DNA from: a bacterium endosymbiont of Escarpia laminata
GTDB taxonomy: Bacteria > Pseudomonadota > Gammaproteobacteria > Chromatiales > Chromatiaceae
Assembly (NCBI GenBank): GCA_003660235.1
Contig: QGON01000059.1
Coordinates: 51,887 to 115,886 of the forward strand
Direction of reading: 5' to 3'
Length of the DNA stretch: 64,000 bases
The translations under genes were made by a program, and so were the position numbers. The notes under the pieces are model-generated. The model saw nothing but the letters and a program-made list of their open reading frames with translations, ran no database searches and was not told the origin of the DNA. Shown here one piece after another: positions 30,707 to 40,836 of the stretch; positions within the stretch are counted from its first letter, which is position 1; every line of letters starts with the position of its first letter.

Positions 30707-31039
30707 ATGATGCGCATCTTCAAAGTCACCTTCCTCAATCAGGGCAAGGTTTATGAAGTCTATGCCCAGAAAGTGCATCAGGGCGAGCTTTACGGGTTCG
30801 TGGAACTCGAAGACCTCATCTTCGAACAGAGCAACTCCCTGGTCATTGATCCTTCCTCGGAAAAACTGCAGGAGGAGTTTGCCGGCGTCAACCGCACACT
30901 GATACCCATCCACGCAGTCATCCGCATCGACGAAGTCGAGAAAGAGGGACCCGGCAAGATCACGGAACTGGACGAAAAATCCAATATCACCCCTTTCCCA
31001 ACCTCCTTCTTCAAACCCGATCGCAAGCCGAATAAATAG
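30707..31039 (+). CDS. DUF1820 family protein
   Basis: MRIFKVTFLNQGKVYEVYAQKVHQGELYGFVELEDLIF. Confidence 0.8.
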   Translation: MMRIFKVTFLNQGKVYEVYAQKVHQGELYGFVELEDLIFEQSNSLVIDPSSEKLQEEFAGVNRTLIPIHAVIRIDEVEKEGPGKITELDEKSNITPFPTSFFKPDRKPNK

Positions 31040-31113
31040 CTATTGCGGATCATCATTGCCGCCACCCAACGCAGGGATGGATACTGCTGCACTTCCGTTT
31101 TGCAGGATTCCCC

Positions 31114-31668
31114 ATGTATCGTTCACTGCTCTTGTTCGCCTCACTGACGCTTTTTCTTACCGCCTGTTCGCAACAGGAGCCAGACTTCGAGTCGGATAAC
31201 CCGCCCTTGATCACTGCTGCTGAGAAAGGGGATTTGAGCGAACTCGACAGACTGCTGACCCAGGACAGCACTATCGATGTGGTCGATGCCTGCCACTGGA
31301 CCCCCCTGATGAAGGCGGCGCTCAACGGCCATGCAGAAGCAGTGGAACGTCTGCTGGATGCCGGCGCCGACGTCAATCTCACAGATAAAGGCGGCTACTC
31401 AGCAGTCATGCTGGCAGCATCGAACAACCATGCCCGCGTGGTCAAGTTGCTGCTGGAACGGGGGGCCAACATAGACCAGGTAGAGACCACCGGCGGCTGG
31501 ACTGCCCTCATCTGGGCTGCCAAACTGGGGCACAGGGAGACGGTTGAAAGACTGCTGACTCATCAGGCCAACCCCGGCCTGCGTGATCTCAAAGGACGTA
31601 GCGCACTGGACTGGGCTCGCGCCCAGGGACATCAGGCCATCATCGAACGTCTTGCCGAAAAAGGATAG
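31114..31668 (+). CDS. ankyrin-repeat lipoprotein
   Basis: Lipobox LTACSQQ; ankyrin repeats (GWTALIWAAKLGHRETVERLL etc.). Confidence 0.9.
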   Translation: MYRSLLLFASLTLFLTACSQQEPDFESDNPPLITAAEKGDLSELDRLLTQDSTIDVVDACHWTPLMKAALNGHAEAVERLLDAGADVNLTDKGGYSAVMLAASNNHARVVKLLLERGANIDQVETTGGWTALIWAAKLGHRETVERLLTHQANPGLRDLKGRSALDWARAQGHQAIIERLAEKG

Positions 31669-31803
31669 ACCCAACAGACTCTTTCAGCCGCCCCCTCGGC
31701 CCTGAATTAATGGTTGAATCATTGACCTGAATCATGCGACCACGACTGATTACGGGCCTATTATTTAAAGGACAGCAATCTCATATTCCGGGAGGGGTTC
31801 ACC

Positions 31804-32265
31804 ATGGCAATCAGCAACGACCAGGAGTTACGCAAGGTACTGGATGAACTGCCGGTTACCGGACAGCGCGATCTGGGCTGTCGCTTCGTCGCAAGTGTGC
31901 GCCACCTCAGTGAGGATCCGCGAATTGGTCAGGCGCTTGAAGTAATTGCTGAAAGGAGTGGGCAGCCGGATGAGATGTTGTCCGCCTACAAAGGGGTCAA
32001 GGCGCTCTCGAACCAGACCTACACCGCCTGCGGCCGGGATGCAGACTGGGCGATTCAGGCAGAGCACTTCGTCGCCGCTGCCGCTGCTGCCTGCCTGCTG
32101 CCCGATGGGCAGATCAGCAACAACACCAACCTCGCCTGGAAGTCCGCTGTTCAGGCGCGCATGGCCAAGAACTGCGAAATGATTCTCAACGATGCGGGAG
32201 AGGTGGATAACGAGGCGCAGAAGCAGTATGCCATCGCCGAAGCCTTTATCTCGGAAAACGGGTGA
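31804..32265 (+). CDS. conserved hypothetical protein (DUF6931-like)
   Basis: 153-aa ORF with a good RBS (GGGAGGGG) upstream. Confidence 0.65.
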   Translation: MAISNDQELRKVLDELPVTGQRDLGCRFVASVRHLSEDPRIGQALEVIAERSGQPDEMLSAYKGVKALSNQTYTACGRDADWAIQAEHFVAAAAAACLLPDGQISNNTNLAWKSAVQARMAKNCEMILNDAGEVDNEAQKQYAIAEAFISENG

Positions 32266-32280
32266 CTAAATTGTAGGAGG

Positions 32281-33411
32281 CTACCCCTTCCCGTCGATCA
32301 GAGAGACGCCATCCAATCCGTTGATCAGGCTTCCATTGCCCCTGTTCATGCCAAGTTTGATCATAAGGCGCACATCATTGGCGGAGTCCGCATGTGCCAA
32401 CGCATCCTCATAGCTGATCTCACCCTGTTCATAAAGTCGGTAGAGAGATTGATCGAAAGTGATCATGCCATGCTCCGTGGAACGCTTCATCAACTCCTTC
32501 AGCTTTGGAATATCCCTTTTACGAATCAGATCCGCCGCCAGTGGCGTATTCAGCAGAATCTCGAAACAGGCCCGCCGACCATTGCCATCCGACCGCCGCA
32601 GCAGCTGTTGGGCCACAATCGCCCGTAGATTGAGGGAAAGATCCATGAAGATCTGATCCCGCTGTTCTTCTGGAAAAAAGTGAATAATTCGATCCAACGC
32701 CTGATTGGCATTGTTGGCATGCAGGGTGGTGAGACAGAGATGCCCCGTTTCGGCAAAGGTCAGTGCATGTTCCATTGTCTCGCGGGTACGAATCTCACCA
32801 ATCAGGATCACATCAGGCGCCTGGCGCAAGGTATTCTTCAGCGCAACTTCGTAGGATTCCGTGTCCAGCCCCACCTCACGTTGGGTAATAATGCAGCCAT
32901 CGTGATTGTGGATGTATTCGATCGGATCTTCGATACTGATGATATGGCCACTGCTCTTGTTGTTGCGATGACCAATCATCGAGGCCAGGGAGGTCGACTT
33001 ACCGGTACCCGTCGCCCCCACGAAAATCACCAGTCCACGTTTGCTCATCGCCAGATCCTGCAGCACCGGCGGCAGACGCAGTTCCTCCATGGTGGGAATA
33101 GTGCTCTCGATACGGCGCAGCACCATGCCGACCGAGTCCCGCTGCACGAAGGCACTGACCCGAAAACGTCCAATGCCCTTCGCATTTATGGCGAAGTTGC
33201 ACTCATTGGTTTCATCGAATTCACGCTGCTGCTGATCGGTCATGATATTGAGGGTGTAGTCCTTCGCCTGTTTGGCGCTGACTGCGGTCCTGCTGACCGG
33301 GACGATACGCCCATCCACCTTGATGGAGGGTGCCCTGCCCGCCGTAATAAAAAGATCGGAGGCTTTTTTCTGGACCATCATGGCCAGCAGCACATTAAAT
33401 TCCATGTTCAT
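32281..33411 (-). CDS. pilU: type IV pilus retraction ATPase PilU
   Basis: FVGATGTGKSTSLASMIGHRN, ISIEDPIEYIHNHDGCIITQREVG, DVILIGEIRTRETMEHAL. Confidence 0.95.
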   Translation of the reverse strand: MNMEFNVLLAMMVQKKASDLFITAGRAPSIKVDGRIVPVSRTAVSAKQAKDYTLNIMTDQQQREFDETNECNFAINAKGIGRFRVSAFVQRDSVGMVLRRIESTIPTMEELRLPPVLQDLAMSKRGLVIFVGATGTGKSTSLASMIGHRNNKSSGHIISIEDPIEYIHNHDGCIITQREVGLDTESYEVALKNTLRQAPDVILIGEIRTRETMEHALTFAETGHLCLTTLHANNANQALDRIIHFFPEEQRDQIFMDLSLNLRAIVAQQLLRRSDGNGRRACFEILLNTPLAADLIRKRDIPKLKELMKRSTEHGMITFDQSLYRLYEQGEISYEDALAHADSANDVRLMIKLGMNRGNGSLINGLDGVSLIDGKG

Positions 33412-33609
33412 TCCTCGTTGAAAAACCCCACTTATCCTAAGCTAGGGGTCGGTTTCCTTTGGTCACGCCGGGGCCTGAGTTGAATTGATAGTTTCCAAGG
33501 CATTTATAACCTCGTTGATCGATCAAATTTGGCTCCGGCCCAAATGGCACTGACTTAAGGCTACAATTATTTGTATAATCAATGATTTGCTAAAAACCAT
33601 AAAAAAATA

Positions 33610-33694
33610 GTAGGTCGTGTTAGCGTAGCGTAACGCGACAATAATGGCGCACATTGTTGGGTTACAGCCAAAAAGACGGCCTAACCCAACCTAC
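33610..33694. repeat. REP-like palindromic element (GTAGGTCGTGTTAG...CTAACCCAACCTAC)
   Basis: Inverted termini read directly, between pilU and pilT. Confidence 0.7.
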
Positions 33695-33765
33695 CCAAGT
33701 GATTGATTGTTGGTGCTTTGTGCCTTAAGTCAGCGCCATTTAACTCTGCCCCCTCATGCCTCACG

Positions 33766-34800
33766 TTAGAACGAATCTTTGTTCTGCGCCTTAGCCTTGG
33801 CATCCAGACGACTGATCACGCCCTTGTCCACCAGCTCTTTCAGACTCTGGTCCATTGTCTGCATACCAGCTGCCTGCCCCGTCTGGATAGCCGAATACAT
33901 CTGCGCCACCTTGTCTTCGCGAATCAGATTACGGATCGCCGGGGTGCCGATCATGATCTCCCAGGCTGCGGTACGCCCGCCGCCGATCTTCTTCAGCAGC
34001 GTCTGGGCAATAACCGCCCGCAACGATTCCGACAGCATGGAACGCACCATTGATTTCTCCCCAGCGGGGAACACGTCGATGATTCGGTCGATGGTCTTGG
34101 CGGCAGAGCTGGTATGCAGGGTGCCGAACACCAGATGGCCGGTCTCAGCCGCTGTCATCGCCAGACGGATGGTCTCCAGGTCACGCAACTCACCCACCAG
34201 GATAATGTCCGGATCTTCGCGCAGGGCAGAGCGTAGCGCCTCACTGAAGCCCAGTGTGTCCCGATGGACCTCGCGCTGATTCAGCAGGCACTTTTTACTG
34301 GTGTGAACAAACTCAATGGGGTCTTCGATGGTAAGGATGTGGGCGTAGTCGTTGTCGTTTTTGTAGTCCATCATCGCCGCCAGGGTGGTGGACTTGCCCG
34401 AGCCGGTGGGTCCGGTCACCAGCACCAGCCCACGGGGTACGTCCACAATCTCCTTGAAGGAGTTGGGACAGCCCAGATCCTCCAACGTCAGCACCTTGGA
34501 GGGGATGGTACGAAAAACCGCAGATGCGCCCCGCGCCTGATTGAATGCGTTGACACGAAATCGGGCCAGTCCGGGAATCTCGAAGGAGAAATCGGTCTCG
34601 AGAAACTCCTCGTAATCCTTCCGCTGCTTGTCGTTCATGATGTCGTAGACAAGCCCGTGGACCACTTTATGCTCCAGCGCCGGCACATTGATGCGCCGGA
34701 TATCTCCGTCCACACGGATCATCGGCGGCAGTCCGGAAGACAGATGCAGGTCGGACGCATTGTGTTTGACACTGAATGCCAGAAGTTCGGCGATATCCAT
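33766..34800 (-). CDS. pilT: type IV pilus retraction ATPase PilT
   Basis: VTGPTGSGKSTTLAAMMDY, ILTIEDPIEFVH, GELRDLETIRLAMTAAETGHLVFGTLHT. Confidence 0.97.
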   Translation of the reverse strand: MDIAELLAFSVKHNASDLHLSSGLPPMIRVDGDIRRINVPALEHKVVHGLVYDIMNDKQRKDYEEFLETDFSFEIPGLARFRVNAFNQARGASAVFRTIPSKVLTLEDLGCPNSFKEIVDVPRGLVLVTGPTGSGKSTTLAAMMDYKNDNDYAHILTIEDPIEFVHTSKKCLLNQREVHRDTLGFSEALRSALREDPDIILVGELRDLETIRLAMTAAETGHLVFGTLHTSSAAKTIDRIIDVFPAGEKSMVRSMLSESLRAVIAQTLLKKIGGGRTAAWEIMIGTPAIRNLIREDKVAQMYSAIQTGQAAGMQTMDQSLKELVDKGVISRLDAKAKAQNKDSF

Positions 34801-35038
34801 TCATTTCCCTCAGATAGAAGAACCGGCGCGACGACCCTGTTCAGTGCGCCGCTTATCTATTATCGTCAATAATAACGGCACTTGCGCCGGTTTCTACAAA
34901 TTGTTTGTCGCCATTTTGTGCCGGCAGGCATTTGATTTATGCCGACACTGCCCATACTCTCAAACAGACCCCTTTCATTTACACCCTGCTGTGATCATAA
35001 AACCCAGGCAGAATGTAATTTTTTGTAAACTATCGACC

Positions 35039-35761
35039 ATGAGCAGCATCGAACAGAGACTCGCCAGTGTACGGCAACGCATCGAGCAGGCGGAGCGCCA
35101 GGCGGAACGCACGCCCGCCAGCACCATTTTGCTGGCAGTCAGCAAGACCCGGACTGCGTCCGAAATCCGCGCCGCGTTTGCCGCCGGGCAGACCGCCTTC
35201 GGCGAGAACTATCTGCAGGATGCCCTGGAAAAGATCGATGCACTTGCAGACCTGAAACTCGAATGGCACTTCATCGGCCGGATACAGAGTAATAAAACAA
35301 AACCCATCGCAGAAAATTTTGACTGGGTTCACAGTATCGCAAGTTTAAAACACGCGCGAAGATTGGGTGAACAGCGTCCCCCCGGGCTCCCGCCTCTGAA
35401 GATCTGTATTCAGGTCAACACCAGCGGGGAGGCCAGCAAGGGCGGCCACGAACCGGAACAACTGCCGGAGCTGCTCAAGGCGTACCAAGCCCTGCCCGGT
35501 ATCGAGGTGATGGGACTGATGACCATTCCGGCACCGGCGGATGATGATGCAGCACAGCGCCGTCCCTTCCGATTGCTGCGGCATCTGCGAGACAGCCTGC
35601 GCAGCGATGAACTGCCACTGAAGACCCTTTCGATGGGCATGTCGGGCGATCTGGAGGCGGCAATTTTGGAGGGCGCTACAATTGTTCGCATCGGCACGGC
35701 CATTTTTGGTCCCCGGCAGTATAATAGTGCTAACGTAACTATCCAGCACAATATGACGTAG
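35039..35761 (+). CDS. yggS: YggS family pyridoxal phosphate homeostasis protein
   Basis: LLAVSKTRTASEIRAAFAAGQTAFGENYLQDAL, WHFIGRIQSNKTK, GLMTIPAP, LSMGMSGDLEAAI. Confidence 0.95.
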   Translation: MSSIEQRLASVRQRIEQAERQAERTPASTILLAVSKTRTASEIRAAFAAGQTAFGENYLQDALEKIDALADLKLEWHFIGRIQSNKTKPIAENFDWVHSIASLKHARRLGEQRPPGLPPLKICIQVNTSGEASKGGHEPEQLPELLKAYQALPGIEVMGLMTIPAPADDDAAQRRPFRLLRHLRDSLRSDELPLKTLSMGMSGDLEAAILEGATIVRIGTAIFGPRQYNSANVTIQHNMT

Positions 35762-35912
35762 GTCGGGTTAGACGGGCAATGGCACAAAGCTGAAATCAGG
35801 CGCAACATTTTATGCGCGTCGTAAGCCGGCAAAACAGCGTCGGGTTGCGACGCGCGGCAAGCTAGGATACGAAATTCAAGCTTGGCACAGTGCGCGTCTA
35901 ATCCGACCTACA
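35758..35912. repeat. Long REP-like palindromic element (GTAGGTCGGGTTAGAC...GTCTAATCCGACCTAC)
   Basis: Inverted termini; its GTAG overlaps the yggS stop codon. Confidence 0.8.
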
Positions 35913-35964
35913 GAAAAACTACCACTCACCAACCATTGACCCCGACTATCATTAAAAAACATCC

Positions 35965-36792
35965 ATGAAACTAAACAGCATCACTTTTATCGGCGGCGGC
36001 AATATGGCTGCATCTCTTATCAGCGGTTTGATCGCGGATGGCTATGACCCCACGCATATCACCGCCAGTGATCCAAATACAGAGCGACTTGCTTATCTCG
36101 CCGCCAACTACGCCATTCACACAGAAACCGACAACGATGCCGCCGTGCAAAACGCCGACATCGTCGTCCTGGCGGTCAAACCACAGGTTCTGGAATCGGT
36201 GGTCCGCGACATGGCCGGCGCCATCTGGCGCCATCAACCGCTGGTCATCTCCATCGCCGCTGGAGTGAGGGAGGCGGCATTGCGGGAGTGGCTGGGAGAA
36301 GATATCGCCCTGGTTCGCACCATGCCCAACACACCGGCAATGATTCAGTCCGGCGCCTGCGGTTTGCATGCCAGCGAAAATGTCAGCGACATTCAGAAAG
36401 ACCAGGCAGAGAGCATCCTGCGCGCCGTGGGACTCACCTGCTGGGTGACCGACGAGAGCCAAATGGATGCAGTAACCGCACTCTCCGGCAGCGGACCTGC
36501 CTACTTTTTTCTCGTCATGGAGGCGATGGAGTCCGCCGCCATCAAGATGGGACTTGAAGCAGAGAACGCCCGCCTGCTCACCCTGCAGACAGCACTGGGG
36601 GCAGCCCGCATGGCAATGGAAAGCAAGGACTCCCCGGCCACGCTGCGGAAAAAGGTCACTTCCCCAGGCGGCACCACCGAACGGGCTTTGGGTATTCTGC
36701 AAGAGGGGGGACTTCCGGCGCTGTTCGAACAGGCACTCAACGGCGCTCGTGATCGGTCTCAGGAACTCTCAGAGATATTGGGGGGGAAATGA
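35965..36792 (+). CDS. proC: pyrroline-5-carboxylate reductase
   Basis: ITFIGGGNMAASLISGLI, VRTMPNTPAMIQSGACGL, TALSGSGPAYFFLVMEAM, KVTSPGGTTERAL. Confidence 0.97.
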   Translation: MKLNSITFIGGGNMAASLISGLIADGYDPTHITASDPNTERLAYLAANYAIHTETDNDAAVQNADIVVLAVKPQVLESVVRDMAGAIWRHQPLVISIAAGVREAALREWLGEDIALVRTMPNTPAMIQSGACGLHASENVSDIQKDQAESILRAVGLTCWVTDESQMDAVTALSGSGPAYFFLVMEAMESAAIKMGLEAENARLLTLQTALGAARMAMESKDSPATLRKKVTSPGGTTERALGILQEGGLPALFEQALNGARDRSQELSEILGGK

Positions 36793-37367
36793 TGGACGGC
36801 AACTACCTGGCAAATCCAGCAATCTTCCTGATTCAGACCCTCTTCGGCCTCTACATCCTGGCGGTGGTGCTGCGACTGATACTGCAACTGGTGAAGGCGG
36901 ATTTTTATAATCCCGTCTCACAGTTTCTGGTGCGGGCCACCAATCCTCCCCTCAAACTGTTGCGCCGTTTCATACCCGGCTTCGGTGGCATCGATATCTC
37001 CTCCATCGTTTTAGCCTGGGCATTGAAAGCTGCGGAACTGGGCCTGGTGATTCTACTCAGCGGCGCCTCAGTCAATGCCCTCGGCCCCATCCTCTGGGCC
37101 ATTCCTGAACTGGTGGAATTGCTGATCAACATATTCCTCTTTGCGATCCTGATCCAGGTTATCCTGAGCTGGATCAACCCGGGCGCCTACAACCCCGTCT
37201 CGGCACTGCTCTACTCACTGACCGACCCGGTAATGCGGCCCGCCCGCAGGATCCTGCCCCCTATCTCAGGCCTCGATCTCTCACCCATGCTGGTCATGAT
37301 CGGGCTGGTACTACTGAAAATGCTGCTGCTGCCGCCATTGCGTATAATCACCGACAGTCCATTTTGA
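36789..37367 (+). CDS. yggT: YggT family membrane protein
   Basis: Two YggT repeats; follows proC. Confidence 0.93.
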   Translation: MMDGNYLANPAIFLIQTLFGLYILAVVLRLILQLVKADFYNPVSQFLVRATNPPLKLLRRFIPGFGGIDISSIVLAWALKAAELGLVILLSGASVNALGPILWAIPELVELLINIFLFAILIQVILSWINPGAYNPVSALLYSLTDPVMRPARRILPPISGLDLSPMLVMIGLVLLKMLLLPPLRIITDSPF

Positions 37368-37657
37368 GTGACTGGTATCATTGGGATGGGGACGATCTGA
37401 CTCTACGACTGCGCATTCAACCCAAAGCCTCGCGGGACACCTTTGTCGGCCCTCACGGCGATGACTTTAAGATTCGCATCACAGCTCCACCCGTCGATGG
37501 CAAGGCCAATGCACATCTCATCAAACTCCTGGCCAAGGCCTTTGGTGTACCCCGCAGCCAGGTGACCCTGGTGAGCGGTGAAACTTCACGTTCAAAATGC
37601 CTGCGCATCCATGCCCCCAAAAAATCACCCATTCCCGTGAACAGGCGCCCAACTTGA
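37364..37657 (+). CDS. yggU: DUF167 / YggU family protein
   Basis: [47 protein letters not shown]. Confidence 0.95.
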   Translation: MSDWYHWDGDDLTLRLRIQPKASRDTFVGPHGDDFKIRITAPPVDGKANAHLIKLLAKAFGVPRSQVTLVSGETSRSKCLRIHAPKKSPIPVNRRPT

Positions 37658-37767
37658 ATACCGGAAAGAGACAAATGGACAAAAAACTGTTACGCGTACC
37701 TATAATTACGTTTCAGGCCATCGGAAATGGTCGTTGAAGCTGGTGTAGCATAATCGTCAGCACTCAG

Positions 37768-39768
37768 GTGTTCATGCGGGACAGCAGAATGGAAAATATA
37801 CGTTTTCAACAACAGCTCCAGGCCTATGGACAGTGGAAGGCAAATATCCTTCGCACCATCAGCGAGTATGGCCCCTGGCTGGAACAGAACGGCATGTCCA
37901 CGCCGGGGACCCAGACTCGCATCACCCAGACCATGGAGATGCTGAAGCATGATCGTCTCACCATCGCCTTCGTGGCTGAATTCTCCCGTGGAAAAACCGA
38001 ACTCATCAACGCCATCTTCTTTGCCGATCACGGGCGGCGCCTGCTGCCTTCCAGCGCTGACCGCACCACCATGTGTCCGACAGAGATCTTCTTTGATAGC
38101 GAGCGTGATGAGGCCTATGTCCGACTATTGCCGATCGAGACGCGCCTACAGGACACCTTGATCTCAGATCTCCGCAAGGATGAAAAACAGTGGGTTCACT
38201 ATCCATTGGAGACCGAGTCAGTGGAGCAGATGGAGGCATCACTCGGCGAGGTGATGCAGACCAAGATGGTCACCGTAGAGGAGGCGACACACCTCGGCCT
38301 CTACAGCCCTGCCCTGCACCCGCATCAGAAAAAACCGCCGAAACTGATCGAAATCCCAAAATGGCGTCATGCCCTGATCAGCTATCCGCACACTCTCCTG
38401 AAGCAGGGTTTGACCATTCTCGATACTCCGGGACTCAACGCCCTGGGTAGCGAGCCGGAGCTGACACTGAACATGCTGCCCTCGGCCCAGGCAGTGCTCT
38501 TCGTGCTGGGTGCCGATACCGGCGTCACCCGCAGTGACATGGAGATCTGGCAGCACCACATCAAAGGTTTTCAGAGCGGCAGGCAGCGCGGCCTGATGGT
38601 GGTCCTCAACAAGATCGATACCCTGTGGGACGACCTGCTGGAACCGGAGGAGATCAACGCGACCATCTCCAGACAGCAGGGTGAAACCGCCAGGATACTC
38701 GGCGTCTCCGAAAGCACTGTATTCCCCATTTCCGCCCAGAAGGGGCTGGTGGCGAAGGTCCGCCACGAGAGCGAACTGCTGGAGAGAAGCGGACTGCTCT
38801 CCCTGGAGAGCCATCTGGCTACCGATGTCCTGGGCATAAAACAACAGATCATCCTTGATACCGTTGGCGCCGATATAGGCCAGATGCTGGACAACAGCCG
38901 CAGCGTACTCTCCGGCAAGCTCACCAATGCAAAAAAACAGCTGGAAGAGCTGGAGGAGTTGAGCGGCAAAAGCGACGACGTCATCAACAACCTGATGGAG
39001 AAGACCCGGGAGGAGCAGTCCCAGTATATGCATGACGTCGAGAGTTTTCAGGCAAGCCGTCAGAAATTGAAGAGGCAAGCGGACAACTTGCGGGCAGCGC
39101 TTGACCTGGGTACGCTGGACAACACCATCAACCGCAGCCGGCGTGAAATGACAAACAGCTGGACCACTCATGGCATGAAGACGGTAATGAAAAACCTCTT
39201 CGAAGAGGTCCGCCGAAACATGCATTCCGTGGTGTCACAAAGCGAGCAGACCCGTAAGCTGATCCGCTCCATCTACCGAAAATTTCAGAATGAACACGGC
39301 TTTGCGGTCATCCAGCCCAAGATGTTCTCCATCGTGAAATACCGCGTGGAACTGGAACTGCTGCACCAGGAAGCAGAAGTCTTCCGCAACAGCCCGGTTA
39401 CCGCAATGATGGAGCAGGGTTTTGTGGTTAAACGCTTCTACGCCGCACTGGTCAGCCGGGCCAGACACATCTTCCACCGCGCCAGCGATGACATTAACAA
39501 TTGGCTGGTCACCACCCTGGAGCCTCTGGTTTTGCAGATCCGGGATCACAAGGAGATGATGGAGAAGAGACTCAACAACCTGCAGAAGATCGGCCAGTCC
39601 CGCAACACTCTGCAGTTCAGGATCGTTGAACTTCAGGACCAGTACACCGAAGCAGCCCGCCAACTCACATCCCTTCGCAACATGGCAAACCGACTAAACA
39701 GCAGTGAACCACTGAACAAAGAGAAACGGCCACGCCCCCGGCTGGTACCCAGGCAAAATACCTCATAA
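37768..39768 (+). CDS. dynamin-family (bacterial dynamin-like) GTPase
   Basis: G1 FVAEFSRGKTELINAIFF; G3 TILDTPGLNALG; G4 VLNKIDTL; long coiled-coil C-terminal half. Confidence 0.9.
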   Translation: MFMRDSRMENIRFQQQLQAYGQWKANILRTISEYGPWLEQNGMSTPGTQTRITQTMEMLKHDRLTIAFVAEFSRGKTELINAIFFADHGRRLLPSSADRTTMCPTEIFFDSERDEAYVRLLPIETRLQDTLISDLRKDEKQWVHYPLETESVEQMEASLGEVMQTKMVTVEEATHLGLYSPALHPHQKKPPKLIEIPKWRHALISYPHTLLKQGLTILDTPGLNALGSEPELTLNMLPSAQAVLFVLGADTGVTRSDMEIWQHHIKGFQSGRQRGLMVVLNKIDTLWDDLLEPEEINATISRQQGETARILGVSESTVFPISAQKGLVAKVRHESELLERSGLLSLESHLATDVLGIKQQIILDTVGADIGQMLDNSRSVLSGKLTNAKKQLEELEELSGKSDDVINNLMEKTREEQSQYMHDVESFQASRQKLKRQADNLRAALDLGTLDNTINRSRREMTNSWTTHGMKTVMKNLFEEVRRNMHSVVSQSEQTRKLIRSIYRKFQNEHGFAVIQPKMFSIVKYRVELELLHQEAEVFRNSPVTAMMEQGFVVKRFYAALVSRARHIFHRASDDINNWLVTTLEPLVLQIRDHKEMMEKRLNNLQKIGQSRNTLQFRIVELQDQYTEAARQLTSLRNMANRLNSSEPLNKEKRPRPRLVPRQNTS

Positions 39769-39869
39769 ACTGTTAGGCTTCTGTTTGGCCAGCCCGGCCG
39801 AAAACAGAATAACTGACTTACCGAATTTTATTTTGAGCGCGGGAACCCGCGCCCAATAAGGAGGATTTT

Positions 39870-40316
39870 ATGTACCTGCACAGCTTCCGTCTGCTCGCCC
39901 TGATGACACTCTATCTGCTTTCACTCAACGCCATAGCAGAGAACAGCACCAGTATCCCGGGATACAAAATTCACCACAGTGCCATCCCCAGCGTATCCCT
40001 CGATCCCGAGATCGCCAATCAGTACCATATCCAGCGCAGCAAATACCGTGGCATGCTCAATGTCAGCGTCATCAAAGAGGTCCCTGACACTACAGGCAAA
40101 TCGGTGAACGCAATCATCCTCGCCAAAGCCGTCAACATACGCGGCCAGCTTATCAGCATCCCCATGCGCAAAGTCACTGAGACCAATGCCATCTATTACA
40201 TCGGCGAATTCCGTATCGCGGACCTGGAGACCCTGCACTTTACCCTGGAGGTCAAACCCCAAGGCGAGACCCGCTTCTATACCGCAAAACTCAAACAGCA
40301 GTTTTTCATCGACTGA
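39870..40316 (+). CDS. DUF4426-type exported protein
   Basis: Signal peptide, IANQYHIQRSKYRGMLNVSVI; strong AAGGAGG RBS. Confidence 0.75.
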   Translation: MYLHSFRLLALMTLYLLSLNAIAENSTSIPGYKIHHSAIPSVSLDPEIANQYHIQRSKYRGMLNVSVIKEVPDTTGKSVNAIILAKAVNIRGQLISIPMRKVTETNAIYYIGEFRIADLETLHFTLEVKPQGETRFYTAKLKQQFFID

Positions 40317-40342
40317 GTGTATGATGAACACTGAGGCAACGT

Positions 40343-40414
40343 GTAGGATGGGGTGAGTAAAACGAACCGCATCAATCGCGGCTGATGCGCATCGCTGCGC
40401 TCAGCACATCCTAC
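40343..40414. repeat. REP-like palindromic element (GTAGGATG...CATCCTAC)
   Basis: Inverted termini between two convergent genes. Confidence 0.75.
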
Positions 40415-40426
40415 GTCTAACTTCTT

Positions 40427-40822
40427 TCATTTTCCGCTTCCCCGGCCTGTAAGCACCAGTTCAAGCTGTGACCCTTCAACCGGCTGCACCAGGACAGCGT
40501 GCAGGGGAAATATCTCGTTGAGCTTGTCCACATATTCACGCTCGGATTTCTCCACCAGCACGATTACCCGCGCCTCCGGGGCATACTTCTGCAGGCTGAA
40601 CAGAAAGACATCCAGGTTACTGATGTTGATACCGGCGTAGTTATTGGCATAACCATAGAAAAACTCGGCCACCACAATATCCGGCTGCTGCCGTTTCAAC
40701 TCACTCATCACCCTGCGCATCGAACGAAACTCGATCTGACAAATACCCAGCCGTCGATAGAGCGCAGAGAAATCGGGGTGTGTTGGGGATTCGAGAATCG
40801 AAAACAGCGTGGTATCGGACAT
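40427..40822 (-). CDS. hypothetical protein, response-regulator-receiver-like
   Basis: MSDTTLFSILESPTHPDFSALYRRLG...PDIVVAEFFYGYANNYAGINISNLDVFL; the supplied ORF runs upstream into another gene's sequence. Confidence 0.6.
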   Translation of the reverse strand: MSDTTLFSILESPTHPDFSALYRRLGICQIEFRSMRRVMSELKRQQPDIVVAEFFYGYANNYAGINISNLDVFLFSLQKYAPEARVIVLVEKSEREYVDKLNEIFPLHAVLVQPVEGSQLELVLTGRGSGK

Positions 40823-40836
40823 CACAAACCCTTGGG

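Noticed and set aside
38239-39225. 328-aa minus-strand ORF
   Set aside because: Antisense to the dynamin-like gene; no recognisable motifs
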